From: F1-120-MAGs118 sp013360535
GTDB lineage: Bacteria > Planctomycetota > UBA1135 > GCA-002686595
NCBI GenBank assembly: GCA_026647215.1
Contig: JAPKHC010000018.1
Location: 124,001-188,000 of the forward strand
Length of the DNA: 64,000 nucleotides
Direction of reading: 5' to 3'
A program made the translations under genes and the position numbers. The notes beneath the pieces were generated by a model, which was not told where the DNA came from, searched no databases, and saw only the letters and a program-made list of their open reading frames with translations. Positions 1 to 7,783 of the stretch are shown one piece after another. The number at the start of each line of letters is the position of its first letter. Position 1 is the first letter of the stretch.

Positions 1-161
1 GTCGGATCGTTCCAGACGGTGACGCGATTGCAGCCCTCGGCGACGATGCGGCCATCGCGCGCGACCACGGCGCCGAAAGGGCCGCCGCCGGAGGCCACGG
101 ATTCGCGGGCGAGCGCGATGGCGCGGCGCATCAGGGCCGTGTCGAGGTCGGTCGGGGTCAC
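1..161 (-). CDS. CMP/dCMP-type (nucleoside/guanine) deaminase, N-terminal fragment
   Basis: A minus-strand frame runs off the left edge and gives 53 residues. The visible part contains SGGGPFGAVVARDGRI and ends with NRVTVWNDP. In cytidine-deaminase-fold nucleoside and guanine deaminases this beta-strand and substrate loop come directly before the zinc-binding HAE box, so the window is cut just before the catalytic site. I chose the GTG at 161; an in-frame TTG at 209 is also possible, and neither has a convincing Shine-Dalgarno sequence. The gene is divergent from the S9 peptidase. Family membership is fairly sure; the substrate (guanine, cytosine or tRNA adenosine) cannot be read from this fragment. 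Confidence 0.7.
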   Translation of the reverse strand, partial: MTPTDLDTALMRRAIALARESVASGGGPFGAVVARDGRIVAEGCNRVTVWNDP

Positions 162-254
162 GGGAGAGCTCGTGGCGTCGAGGATGGCGGGGGTGCGAAC
201 GTGAGACAAGCGCAAGGTTCCCTTCGAGCTGGACAGCGGGCGCGCGGGCGTGCC

Positions 255-260
255 TAGAAT
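255..260 (+). promoter_or_regulatory. -10 box (TAGAAT) of the S9 peptidase gene
   Basis: TAGAAT lies 30 nt before the ATG at 291 in otherwise GC-rich sequence. A purine-rich TGGAGG at the ribosome-binding position suggests a short leadered transcript. No clear -35 element is visible. Confidence 0.4.
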
Positions 261-290
261 CGGCCGCCGTCCCCTGAAGCTGGAGGTCCC

Positions 291-2678
291 ATGCTCACGC
301 TCGTCGTTGGTCTCGTTCTCGCCTCGCTGTCCGGTTCCGATGGCTATCGCCTGCCGCCCAAGGAGGTGGTCGAGCTCGTCGATGCGCCCGTGACGCCGGG
401 GACGCAGCTCAGTCCGAGCGGGCGCTGGATGCTGCTCGTCGAGCGCCCGTCGCTGCCGAGCATCGCCGACGTCGCGCGGCCGTGGATCGGGCTCGCGGGG
501 CTGCGCCTCGACCCGCGCACGAACGCACCGCACCGCACGAGCTTCGAGACCGGGCTCGTCCTGCGCGATCTCGAAGGCACGCAGCAGCGCCGCGTGCCGC
601 TGCCCGAGGGCGCGCGCATCGGCAACGTCTCGTGGTCGCACCACGACAAGCTGTTCGCGTTCACGCTCGTCAAGGAAGACGAAATCGAGCTGTGGACCTG
701 TGACGCGCTCGAGTTCACGCCGCGGCGCGTCGCGCAGGGGCTCAACACGCTGTTCGGCGACTTCCAGTGGCTGCCCGATGGCACGACGCTCGCGTACGGA
801 CGCATTCCCGACGCGCGTGGAGCGGCGCCCGAAACGCCGCGCGCGCCCGCAGGTCCCGCGGTGCAGGAGTCGAGCGGCCGCAAGTCGCCGGTGCGCACGT
901 ACCAGGACCTGCTGCGGGACGAGCACGACAGCGCGCTGCTCGAGCACTACGCGCAGGCGCAGCTCGCGACCGTGAGCTGGGATGGCAAGCGCCGCCGCGA
1001 CATCGGCGCGCCGGGAACGCTCCTGTCGTTCCGCAGCTCGCCCGACCAGCTCTTCTGGCTCGTGACGACGCTCGAGCGCCCGTACTCGTACGTGATGACG
1101 CTCGACCGCTTCCCGTCGCGCACCGAAGTGTGGGACGCGGACGGCAAGCTCGTGCGGCAGGTCGAGCGCCACGGCCTGCTCGATTCGATTCCGATCGAAG
1201 GCGTGCCGACGGGACCGCGCTCGATCAGCTGGCGGCCGGGCCGTTCGGCGACGCTCGTGTGGGTCGAGGCGCTCGATGGAGGCGATCCCAAGACGAAGGT
1301 GGCGCACCGCGACCGCTGGCTGGAGCTCGACCTGCGCAGCAAGGGCGAGCCGAAGGAGTTCCTCAAGCTCGAGCACCGCGCGCGGGGGCTCGCGTGGTTC
1401 CGCGAGCCTTCGCTCGTGCTGGCGAGCGAGTTCGACCGCGACCGCAAGTGGATGCGCGCGACCCTGCACGACCTGTCGGGCAAGGCGCCCAGTGTCGTGC
1501 TCGAGGACCGCAACCAGAACGACCGCTACGGCAACCCCGGCATGCTCCAGAGCGAGCCGATGCCCGACGGCACGCGTGTCGTGCGCCAGGTGGGCGAGTG
1601 GGTCTACCGCTCGGGCGAGGGCGATTCGCCCGAAGGCGCGCGGCCATTCCTCGATCGGCAGAGCCTCGCGACGCAGAAGGCGGAGCGCCTGTGGCGTTGC
1701 GGCGAGGGCGTGTACGAGAGCGTGGCATCGATCGTGCGCACGGGCGCCGACGGCACGCCGGTGTTCGTCACGCGCCGCGAGTCGGCGACCGAGCCGCCGA
1801 ACCTGTGGCTGCAGGATCCCGCCGCGAAGCGCACGGTCGCGCTCACCGAGTACTCCGACCCGCAGCCGCAGATCCGCGGCATCTCGCGCGAGCTCGTGCG
1901 CTACCAGCGCTCCGATGGCGTGCAGCTTTCGGCGACGCTGTACCTGCCGGCGAACTACCAGCCCGGCACGCGCCTGCCGCTCGTCGTGTGGGCCTATCCG
2001 CTCGAGTACACCGACGCGTCGACGGCCGGTCAGGTCGCGGGCTCGCAGCATCGTTTCACGACGATCCGCGGCATGTCGCAGCTCTTCTTCCTCACGCAGG
2101 GTTACGCCGTGATGGACAACGCGACGATGCCGATCGTCGGCGATCCCGAGACCGCGAACGACACGTTCCTCGAACAGATCGCCGACGCCGCCAAGGCTGC
2201 GATCGACTTCGCGGCCGCGCGCGGCGTCGCGGATCCCAACCGCGTCGGCGTCGGTGGCCACAGCTACGGCGCGTTCATGACCGCGAACCTGCTCGCGCAC
2301 ACCGACCTCTTCAAGGCCGGCTGCGCGCGCAGCGGCGCCTACAACCGCACGCTGACGCCCTTCGGCTTCCAGAGCGAGCGCCGCACGCTGTGGGAAGCGC
2401 CCGAGATCTACGCCAAGCTCTCGCCGTTCTACTCGGCGCACAAGATCAACGAGCCGCTGCTCCTGATCCACGGCGAGAAGGACTCGAACCCCGGCACCTT
2501 CCCGATCCAGTCCGAGCGCCTCTACCAGGCCATCTCCGGCAACGGCGGCCGCGCCCGCTGGGTCGTGCTCCCCGAAGAGGACCACGGCTATGCCGCGCGC
2601 GAGAGCGTGCTCCACACCCTCGCCGAGATGATCGACTGGTTCGACCAGCACGTGAAGGGCTCGAGCGACGTGCGCTGA
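291..2678 (+). CDS. Secreted prolyl-oligopeptidase-family serine peptidase (S9, glutamyl-endopeptidase-like)
   Basis: The 795-residue protein starts with a short signal-peptide-like stretch (MLTLVVGLVLASLSG), so it probably acts in the periplasm or outside. The middle 500 residues are rich in WDG- and DGT-type beta-propeller repeats. The C-terminal 250 residues form an alpha/beta-hydrolase catalytic domain. The catalytic triad is visible: Ser658 in GGHSYGAF, Asp731 in HGEKDSN and His765 in EEDHGY. The GHSYGAF nucleophile elbow and the HGEKDSNPG acid loop resemble the S9D glutamyl peptidase branch more than DPP4 or classical prolyl oligopeptidase. The length fits the family. The gene is preceded by TAGAAT and GGAGG and is followed after 24 bp by a low-GC DUF2971 gene. 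Confidence 0.9.
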   Translation: MLTLVVGLVLASLSGSDGYRLPPKEVVELVDAPVTPGTQLSPSGRWMLLVERPSLPSIADVARPWIGLAGLRLDPRTNAPHRTSFETGLVLRDLEGTQQRRVPLPEGARIGNVSWSHHDKLFAFTLVKEDEIELWTCDALEFTPRRVAQGLNTLFGDFQWLPDGTTLAYGRIPDARGAAPETPRAPAGPAVQESSGRKSPVRTYQDLLRDEHDSALLEHYAQAQLATVSWDGKRRRDIGAPGTLLSFRSSPDQLFWLVTTLERPYSYVMTLDRFPSRTEVWDADGKLVRQVERHGLLDSIPIEGVPTGPRSISWRPGRSATLVWVEALDGGDPKTKVAHRDRWLELDLRSKGEPKEFLKLEHRARGLAWFREPSLVLASEFDRDRKWMRATLHDLSGKAPSVVLEDRNQNDRYGNPGMLQSEPMPDGTRVVRQVGEWVYRSGEGDSPEGARPFLDRQSLATQKAERLWRCGEGVYESVASIVRTGADGTPVFVTRRESATEPPNLWLQDPAAKRTVALTEYSDPQPQIRGISRELVRYQRSDGVQLSATLYLPANYQPGTRLPLVVWAYPLEYTDASTAGQVAGSQHRFTTIRGMSQLFFLTQGYAVMDNATMPIVGDPETANDTFLEQIADAAKAAIDFAAARGVADPNRVGVGGHSYGAFMTANLLAHTDLFKAGCARSGAYNRTLTPFGFQSERRTLWEAPEIYAKLSPFYSAHKINEPLLLIHGEKDSNPGTFPIQSERLYQAISGNGGRARWVVLPEEDHGYAARESVLHTLAEMIDWFDQHVKGSSDVR

Positions 2679-2702
2679 GGCGCGACACGCAGAGCCACCC
2701 AC

Positions 2703-3524
2703 ATGGAGTTGTCTGAAGACGAGCCGCCCGGAAGCCTGTTCAAGTATCGATCGATACCGAAGACTCCAGACGAACAGGAAAGACTCCGAAAGTTGATTGT
2801 GGAGGGTGCGTTGTACCACGCCAAGCAGGAGCAACTAAACGACCCGTTCGACTGCATTCCTGTCTGGGTTCATGATGCGGGAAAGAACGTGCTACGAGAC
2901 TGGGCTGATCAGCAGGTAACGGAACGAGGATTCGCAAAGCACAAGCGAAGCGAGGAGCGAGACAAGCTGCTGAACCGCGCAAGTCAGCCGGGCTATTGGG
3001 ATAGACTGTGGCGCAAGATGGTTCAGAACTTTGGTGTCTTTTCGGCGTCTGCCGCGTGGGACGTCGCTTTGATGTGGGCGCACTATGCGGACAACTTCCG
3101 CGGCATCTGCGTCGAACTGGCGCTGAAACAGAATTATCAGAACACCAGCAACATCCATCACCTACCGATCAAAGTCACCTACAGTCGAAATCGGGTTGGG
3201 CTGAGTGTTAGAGCGATGCTCAAGCGGCAGCAGCAAGGAGAGGTCAGTCTGCAGCAGGCCGCTCAGGCGTTCGCTTCGAAATCAAGCGATTGGGATTACG
3301 AAGCGGAGTGGCGGCTGATTCGCAGCTTTCGCAACGATCTTGACGGACGCACCACCCATTTTGGCGCTCACGTTGTCCGGTCGGTGATCCTAGGGCCTTT
3401 GATCACGCCCGAAGACGAAGAACTGATTAGGGGTTGGGTTGAGGGCGTCGATGAGGCCGTTCGAGCGCGCGTGCGAAAGTCACGGCTCCATGAGACCGAG
3501 TATCGCGTCGTCGTCGATGAGTAG
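2703..3524 (+). CDS. DUF2971 domain protein (low-GC, probably acquired)
   Basis: The 273 residues show the DUF2971 layout: an N-terminal LFKYRS motif, LNDPFDC at about residue 40, MWAHYADNFRGICVEL in the middle, and DWDYEAEWRLIRSF near residue 200. The biochemical role of this family is unknown; its members occur sporadically and often in accessory or defence-rich regions. Base composition is near 50-55% G+C with many AT-ending codons, unlike the roughly 70% of both neighbours. That, plus its isolated position 24 bp behind the peptidase gene, points to horizontal acquisition. No transposase or direct repeat flanks it. A GC-rich hairpin follows the stop. Confidence 0.8.
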   Translation: MELSEDEPPGSLFKYRSIPKTPDEQERLRKLIVEGALYHAKQEQLNDPFDCIPVWVHDAGKNVLRDWADQQVTERGFAKHKRSEERDKLLNRASQPGYWDRLWRKMVQNFGVFSASAAWDVALMWAHYADNFRGICVELALKQNYQNTSNIHHLPIKVTYSRNRVGLSVRAMLKRQQQGEVSLQQAAQAFASKSSDWDYEAEWRLIRSFRNDLDGRTTHFGAHVVRSVILGPLITPEDEELIRGWVEGVDEAVRARVRKSRLHETEYRVVVDE

Positions 3525-3529
3525 TGCGT

Positions 3530-3563
3530 GACGCAGCGCGAGCGAAGGCGCGCGCGCTGCGTC
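3530..3563 (+). terminator. Hairpin after the DUF2971 gene
   Basis: GACGCAGCGCG (3530-3540) pairs perfectly with CGCGCTGCGTC (3553-3563) across a 12-nt loop, 6 nt after the stop codon. There is no T-tract, so it may act in a Rho-dependent way or simply stabilise the mRNA end. Confidence 0.45.
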
Positions 3564-3614
3564 GAGGGCGCGAGTCGGCAGAGCGAGGAAGGGCCCCGGA
3601 GATGCCCGAACGAA

Positions 3615-4040
3615 CTAGCCGCCGGCGGCGGGTGGGGTGGTGGAGTCGGGTTGGGCGGGCGGCGTCGAGTTCGGAGCGGGCTCGGCGGGCTTGGGCTTGG
3701 GCTCCTGCATCATCTGCGGCACGACGGGCTCGAAGAACAGCGTGCCGATGCCGAGGTCGAAGGGGCCGATGCCGACGCACACGCCGGCGAGGCCGGCTTC
3801 GAGGCGCAGGAGCTTCCAGACGCTGATCTCGAACAGCGCGCCGTGGCTCGTGCCGTCGAGCAGCTCCGCGCGCAACAGGCCCTTCTCCGCGCGCCAGCCG
3901 AACACGGCGTGGCCGTCGATCAGGCCGTCGGCGCGGGCGCCCGGGGGGCCGTCCTGGGAGTCGACGGAGATCAGCGTGCAGGAGGAGGCGAGAGCGCAGA
4001 GCGCGGCGGCGCCGAGGAACTTCGGTAGGGAGCGGGACAT
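3615..4040 (-). CDS. Small lipoprotein of unknown function
   Basis: The 141 residues begin with a lipoprotein signal: a basic start (MSRSLPK), a hydrophobic stretch and the lipobox LASSC, with Cys21 as the likely lipidated residue. The mature part has a beta-rich stretch of about 80 residues with GHAVFGWRAEKGLLRAELLD and GIGPFDLGIGTLFF, then a Pro/Ala/Thr-rich tail of about 30 residues (EPKPKPAEPAPNS). The tail looks like a cell-wall or periplasm-spanning linker. I do not recognise a family. The gene is convergent with the DUF2971 gene and stands alone. An AGAATA box on the plus strand (TATTCT on the coding strand, 4089-4094) could be its -10 element. Confidence 0.65.
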   Translation of the reverse strand: MSRSLPKFLGAAALCALASSCTLISVDSQDGPPGARADGLIDGHAVFGWRAEKGLLRAELLDGTSHGALFEISVWKLLRLEAGLAGVCVGIGPFDLGIGTLFFEPVVPQMMQEPKPKPAEPAPNSTPPAQPDSTTPPAAGG

Positions 4041-4147
4041 GCGATCGGGATCCTTCGAGGGAGGCGCGGGAGGTGGCGCGCGCGGCGGAGAATACAGGAT
4101 CGGGCCGCGCCCGTTTCGTTCGTGTTGTGTCGCGAACGAGCGTGCTT

Positions 4148-5032
4148 TCAGCGCGCGAGCTCGAGCGCGAGGCGCTTTCTCGCCACTTCCAGCCGCTCGA
4201 GCCGCTCGGCGGTGGAGAGGGCGTCGTCCTTGCGCTCGTTCCAGGCCTCCAGGCGCGCGGCGAGCTCGCGCCCGGCGCGGCGCTCGCGCGCGCGCTGCTC
4301 GACCGAACGCAGCGCACGAGTGCGGCGCAGGAGGCGCGTGGGCGTGCCGAGCAGCGCCAGCGCGTGCGTGGGGTGGAGCTCCGACTCGCCGAAGGCGGCG
4401 AGCGCCGCTGCGCGGGAACGCGTCAGGCTCTCCAGCTGCGTGATGCGCGTCGTCTGGCGCAGCGGACGGATCGAATTGAAGCCCGCGCGCTCGACCTCGA
4501 TGCCCCAGGCCGTGCAGCGCTCCTGCATCGCGGCCGCGAGGTCACGGTCGAGCGCCTCCGACACGCGCAGGCTCGCCCGGTCGCGCGCCGCGAGCGTGTC
4601 GTGCACGCTGAGCGCGAGCATCTGGCCCAGCGCCGCCACGTAGTCGTCGACCTCCACCAGCGCCTTGGTCGGGTCGGTCACGCGGTACACGACGTTCGCG
4701 TCGACGGCGAACGCGAGCCCGTCGTCGGTCGCCAGCGTCTGCGTCGGCAGCTCGAGCGTGCGCGCGCGCGTCGGCACGATGCGGATCGTCTGGAACACCG
4801 GAATCAGCGGATAGAAGCCCGGCTCGCACACGCGCGTGACGCGGCCGAAGCTGAACTTCACTCCGGTCGAGCCCGTCTCGACCGTCTTGCCCGCAAGGCG
4901 CATGAGGCCCCAGGCCGTCGCGATCGCGGCGTACAGCACGTCCTTCTTGTGGTCCTCGTAGAGCGAGCCGGCGAGCGACTCGACCCACGACCACGCACGC
5001 GTGACGAAACCGGACTCGAGCTCGGTCTGCAC
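4148..5032 (-). CDS. SPFH/band 7 domain protein (second gene of pair)
   Basis: The 294 residues contain a prohibitin/stomatin-type SPFH domain at about residues 55-200: GVKFSFGRVTRVCEPGFY, then a LELPTQTLATDDGLAF strand, VVYRVTDPTKALVEVDDY and the closing helix around ERAGFNSIRPLR. It lacks the usual N-terminal membrane helix but has an amphipathic start (VTRAWSWVESLAGSLY). The C-terminus is a basic, Arg/Glu-rich helix likely to be coiled coil. SPFH proteins scaffold membrane microdomains. The start is a GTG only 3 bp after the stop of the upstream SPFH gene, so the two are probably co-translated and may form hetero-oligomers. Confidence 0.8.
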   Translation of the reverse strand: MQTELESGFVTRAWSWVESLAGSLYEDHKKDVLYAAIATAWGLMRLAGKTVETGSTGVKFSFGRVTRVCEPGFYPLIPVFQTIRIVPTRARTLELPTQTLATDDGLAFAVDANVVYRVTDPTKALVEVDDYVAALGQMLALSVHDTLAARDRASLRVSEALDRDLAAAMQERCTAWGIEVERAGFNSIRPLRQTTRITQLESLTRSRAAALAAFGESELHPTHALALLGTPTRLLRRTRALRSVEQRARERRAGRELAARLEAWNERKDDALSTAERLERLEVARKRLALELAR

Positions 5033-5035
5033 GCC

Positions 5036-5803
5036 CTAGTCCTTGTCCTCGTCCTTCGCGCCGTCCTGACCGGGCACGTCGTCCTTGTCCTCTTTCTCGT
5101 CGTCGTCGGATTCCTTGCGCTTGTCGGCGTCGCGCTGCAGCTCGTCGAGCACGCGCCGCGTGAGCGTCGCCGCCTGCGTGCGCGTCGCGGGCACCGGATC
5201 GGCGCCGAGCGAGACCACCGCGCCCGACAGCAGCGCCACCGAGCTCGCGTCGCCCAGTCCCGCCTCGCGCAGGCGCCCGTAGAGCGCGAGCTTCTCGCGC
5301 GCGAGCAGCTCGAGCTGCGTGATCTCGAGCGTCGTCGGGCTGGGCGAGATGTTCGAGAAACCCAGCTGCAGGATGCGCACGCCCCACTGTTCCTCCAGCG
5401 GCGCGAGGTCGGTCTTGATCTCGGCCACGATCGAGGCGCTCTCGCGGATCGTGCGCCGGTCGCGGCGGCGCACGACGCCCTGGATCGCGAGCACGACGCG
5501 GTTGCGCAGGCCCATCACGAGGTCGTCGATCTCGATCATCGCCTTGCGCAGGTCGACGATCTGGTACATGACCTTGCAGTCGATCTCGTACACGAGGTCG
5601 TCGGCGAGCTGGATCGTCTGGGGTTCGAGGTCGAGCGTGGTGTGCTTGGTCTCCTCGACCTTGAACTTCTGCAGGATCGGCCACTTCCAGTGCACGCCGG
5701 GCCCGACGACCTCGCGCGCGCGGCCGAGCGTGAACTTGAGGGCGTGCTGGCCGTCGTAGACGAGCACGAACAGACCGGTGATGGCGCCGAGGATGTCGAG
5801 CAT
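5036..5803 (-). CDS. SPFH/band 7 domain protein (first gene of pair)
   Basis: The 255-residue protein starts MLDILGAITGLFVLVYDG, a hydrophobic membrane anchor. The SPFH domain follows: ALKFTLGRAREVVGPGVHWK, a TTLDLEPQTIQLADDLVYEI strand, YQIVDLRKAMIEIDDL and a conserved helix ending in GVRILQLGFSNISP. The C-terminal 25 residues are almost wholly Asp/Glu/Lys (KESDDDEKEDKDD), an acidic tail not usual in stomatins. I preferred the ATG at 5803 to the upstream in-frame ATG at 5839, because the hydrophobic anchor then sits at the N-terminus. It is paralogous to the downstream gene; the basic tail of one and acidic tail of the other suggest pairing. Confidence 0.8.
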   Translation of the reverse strand: MLDILGAITGLFVLVYDGQHALKFTLGRAREVVGPGVHWKWPILQKFKVEETKHTTLDLEPQTIQLADDLVYEIDCKVMYQIVDLRKAMIEIDDLVMGLRNRVVLAIQGVVRRRDRRTIRESASIVAEIKTDLAPLEEQWGVRILQLGFSNISPSPTTLEITQLELLAREKLALYGRLREAGLGDASSVALLSGAVVSLGADPVPATRTQAATLTRRVLDELQRDADKRKESDDDEKEDKDDVPGQDGAKDEDKD

Positions 5804-5852
5804 GGCGAGAGGTGTAGTGTCCCGCCCGCTACGCTCCAAGGGTCGAACGGAT

Positions 5853-6467
5853 TCAGGGCTGCGCGAGGTCCGCGCGCCAGCGGCTGGAATGGTAGGCGAC
5901 TCGCACGAGGTGTGCGCCCGCGCGCAGGACGTGCTCGTCGCTCGCGCTGCGCAGGAGCTCGGCCTCGAGCAGGGCCGCCCGCGCGCGGCCGGAAGAGCCG
6001 AAAGCGCGCTTGAGCGCCGGCGTGATCACGACGTTGGCGACCGGCGAGCCGATGCAGGCGAGCGACTCGCCCGCACGCTGGCGCAGCGACGGTGCGGTCG
6101 ATGGCTTGCTGTCGCTCTCGGCGTTCGCACGCGGCCAGATGCGCTCGGCGAGCTGCGCCTGCCACGGACCGAAGCGCAGGTAGGTGACGACGATGAAGCG
6201 TCCGGAGACGGACTCGAGCACGAACAGACCCTGACGGTCGTAGGCCAGGCGGTAGCGCGAGTTCGTCGGACGCGTCGAGTTGCGGCCGATCAGCGGCAGC
6301 GCCGCCTGCGGAGCGATCTCGAGCGCCGCTTCGACCGCCGACGCGACCTCCACCTCGCTGGCTTCGGGGTGGTGGAGCGCAAAACGCTCGACGGCGTGAA
6401 ACGTGATGTGCAGGTCCACGGGAGGAGAGGGGCCCCGCGCGCGCGGGGACCGGTCGCGGTGAGCCAT
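5853..6467 (-). CDS. Conserved hypothetical protein with a BrnT/DUF4258-like N-terminal segment
   Basis: The 204 residues are not clearly assignable. The segment DLHITFHAVERFALHHP followed by SRYRLAYDRQGLFVLE and FIVVTYLRF recalls small RelE-like folds of the DUF4258/BrnT kind (a His-Arg helix, then a beta-sheet with an interior YD motif). The similarity is weak and the rest, including a C-terminal alpha-helical half, is unmatched. There is no signal peptide or membrane helix and no antitoxin-like neighbour. A GGAGGAG lies directly before the ATG, almost too close for a standard ribosome-binding site; a GTG at 6419 is an alternative start. The gene is divergent from the HMG-CoA-reductase-like gene. 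Confidence 0.5.
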   Translation of the reverse strand: MAHRDRSPRARGPSPPVDLHITFHAVERFALHHPEASEVEVASAVEAALEIAPQAALPLIGRNSTRPTNSRYRLAYDRQGLFVLESVSGRFIVVTYLRFGPWQAQLAERIWPRANAESDSKPSTAPSLRQRAGESLACIGSPVANVVITPALKRAFGSSGRARAALLEAELLRSASDEHVLRAGAHLVRVAYHSSRWRADLAQP

Positions 6468-6584
6468 CTCCTCCAGAGGCGCCGTTCGACGCTCTCGAAC
6501 CTAAACGCACGCGCCGGATCCGGCAACGGAGCGCTCGGCGGGGGCCGCACCCGCGGGCGCCGCGCGGCGAGCGGGCCCCGGCGC

Positions 6585-6590
6585 TATCCT
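6585..6590 (+). promoter_or_regulatory. -10 box TATCCT, probable leaderless promoter
   Basis: TATCCT ends 11 nt before the ATG at 6602, so transcription should begin a few bases before or at the start codon. There is no Shine-Dalgarno sequence. Confidence 0.5.
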
Positions 6591-6601
6591 CTCCGCCCCC
6601 C

Positions 6602-7783
6602 ATGGCCGGCCTGCCCCGCATCCCGCGCTCGCGCGACGACGACTTTGCGCTCGCGGCGGTCGCCGAGCGGTGGCGGCTCGCCGAGCGGGCCGCAGGGCGC
6701 AGGCTCGAGCACCTCGGCGGCGTTCCAGTGCCGCTGGAGAGCACCCGCGGCAACGTCGAGAACCTCGTCGGCTTCGTGCAGGTGCCGCTCGGGCTCGCGG
6801 GGCCGCTCACGGTCGACACGAGCGCCGGTCCGCGCGAGGTCTACGTGCCGCTGGCGACGAACGAGGGTGCGCTGGTCGCGTCGTACTCGCGCGGCATGCG
6901 CTTGATGGCGGCGGGCGGCGGAGCGAAGGCGCGCGTGGTGCGCGAAGGCCTGACGCAGCATCCGATGCTCGTGTACGAAGGGCTCGAGCAGGCGCTCGCG
7001 GCGGCGCGCGTGGCCGAGGCCGCGTTCGGCGAGTTCGCGGCGCTGGTCGCGACGACGACGCGCCACGGCAAGCTCGTGCGCGTCGAGACCGACGTGCTGG
7101 GCTGTCGCCTGCTCGTGCGGCTCACGTTCACGACCGGCGACGCGATCGGCATCAACATGGCGGCGCGCGCGGCGGAGCTCGTCAGCGCGGAACTCGCGCA
7201 GCGCACGGGCGCGCTCGAGCGCTACGTGCACGGTCAGGATGTCGAGAAGCGCGCCAACGCGCGCGCGACGATCGAGGGCCGCGGGCGCAGCGTCGTCGCG
7301 GAGGTGACGGTGCCGCGTGCGGCGCTGGCGGAACTCGCGCGCGTCACGCCGGAGCAGCTGGTCGCGATCCAGGCGACGTACACGGCCGGATTTGCGCAGC
7401 TGGGCACGCAGAACTGGCTCGTGCAGGCGGCCAACGGGCTCGCGGCGGTGCTGCTCGCCTGCGGACAGGACGTCGCGTACCTGACCGAGTGCGCGCAGGG
7501 CCAGCTCGATTTCCGCGTCACGCGCGCGGGCGACCTGTACGCGAGCGCGACCCTGCCGTCGCTGCTCGTCGGCACGGTCGGCGGCGGCTCGCAAAAGGGC
7601 ACGGCGGCGGAGTGCCTCGCGCTCCTGGGCTGCCTCGGCACGGGCCACGCCAACACGTTCGCGGAACTCCTCGGCGCCACCGTGCTCGCCGGAGACCTGT
7701 CGCTGATGGCGAGCTTCTGCAGCCACGAGTTCGTCGCCGCGCACGAGCGGCTGGGAAGGAACCGGCCCGCCGATGGACGCTGA
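6602..7783 (+). CDS. HMG-CoA reductase-like enzyme lacking the catalytic lysine motif
   Basis: The 393 residues clearly have the HMG-CoA reductase fold: ENLVGFVQVPLGLAGPL, the catalytic-Glu motif ATNEGALVASYSRG (Glu88), GDAIGINM (counterpart of DAMGMNM), the nucleotide loop GTVGGGSQKGTAAECL and a C-terminal HEFVAAHERLGRN with the general-acid His. The canonical enzyme makes mevalonate from HMG-CoA with NAD(P)H. The segment that carries the catalytic Lys in known classes (THNKG in class II, INKNLVG in class I) instead reads GTQNWLVQAANGLAA, so the Lys seems to be Trp or displaced. This fits a divergent bacterial HMGR-like group. The gene overlaps the next one by 11 bp; no other mevalonate gene is nearby. 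Confidence 0.8.
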   Translation: MAGLPRIPRSRDDDFALAAVAERWRLAERAAGRRLEHLGGVPVPLESTRGNVENLVGFVQVPLGLAGPLTVDTSAGPREVYVPLATNEGALVASYSRGMRLMAAGGGAKARVVREGLTQHPMLVYEGLEQALAAARVAEAAFGEFAALVATTTRHGKLVRVETDVLGCRLLVRLTFTTGDAIGINMAARAAELVSAELAQRTGALERYVHGQDVEKRANARATIEGRGRSVVAEVTVPRAALAELARVTPEQLVAIQATYTAGFAQLGTQNWLVQAANGLAAVLLACGQDVAYLTECAQGQLDFRVTRAGDLYASATLPSLLVGTVGGGSQKGTAAECLALLGCLGTGHANTFAELLGATVLAGDLSLMASFCSHEFVAAHERLGRNRPADGR

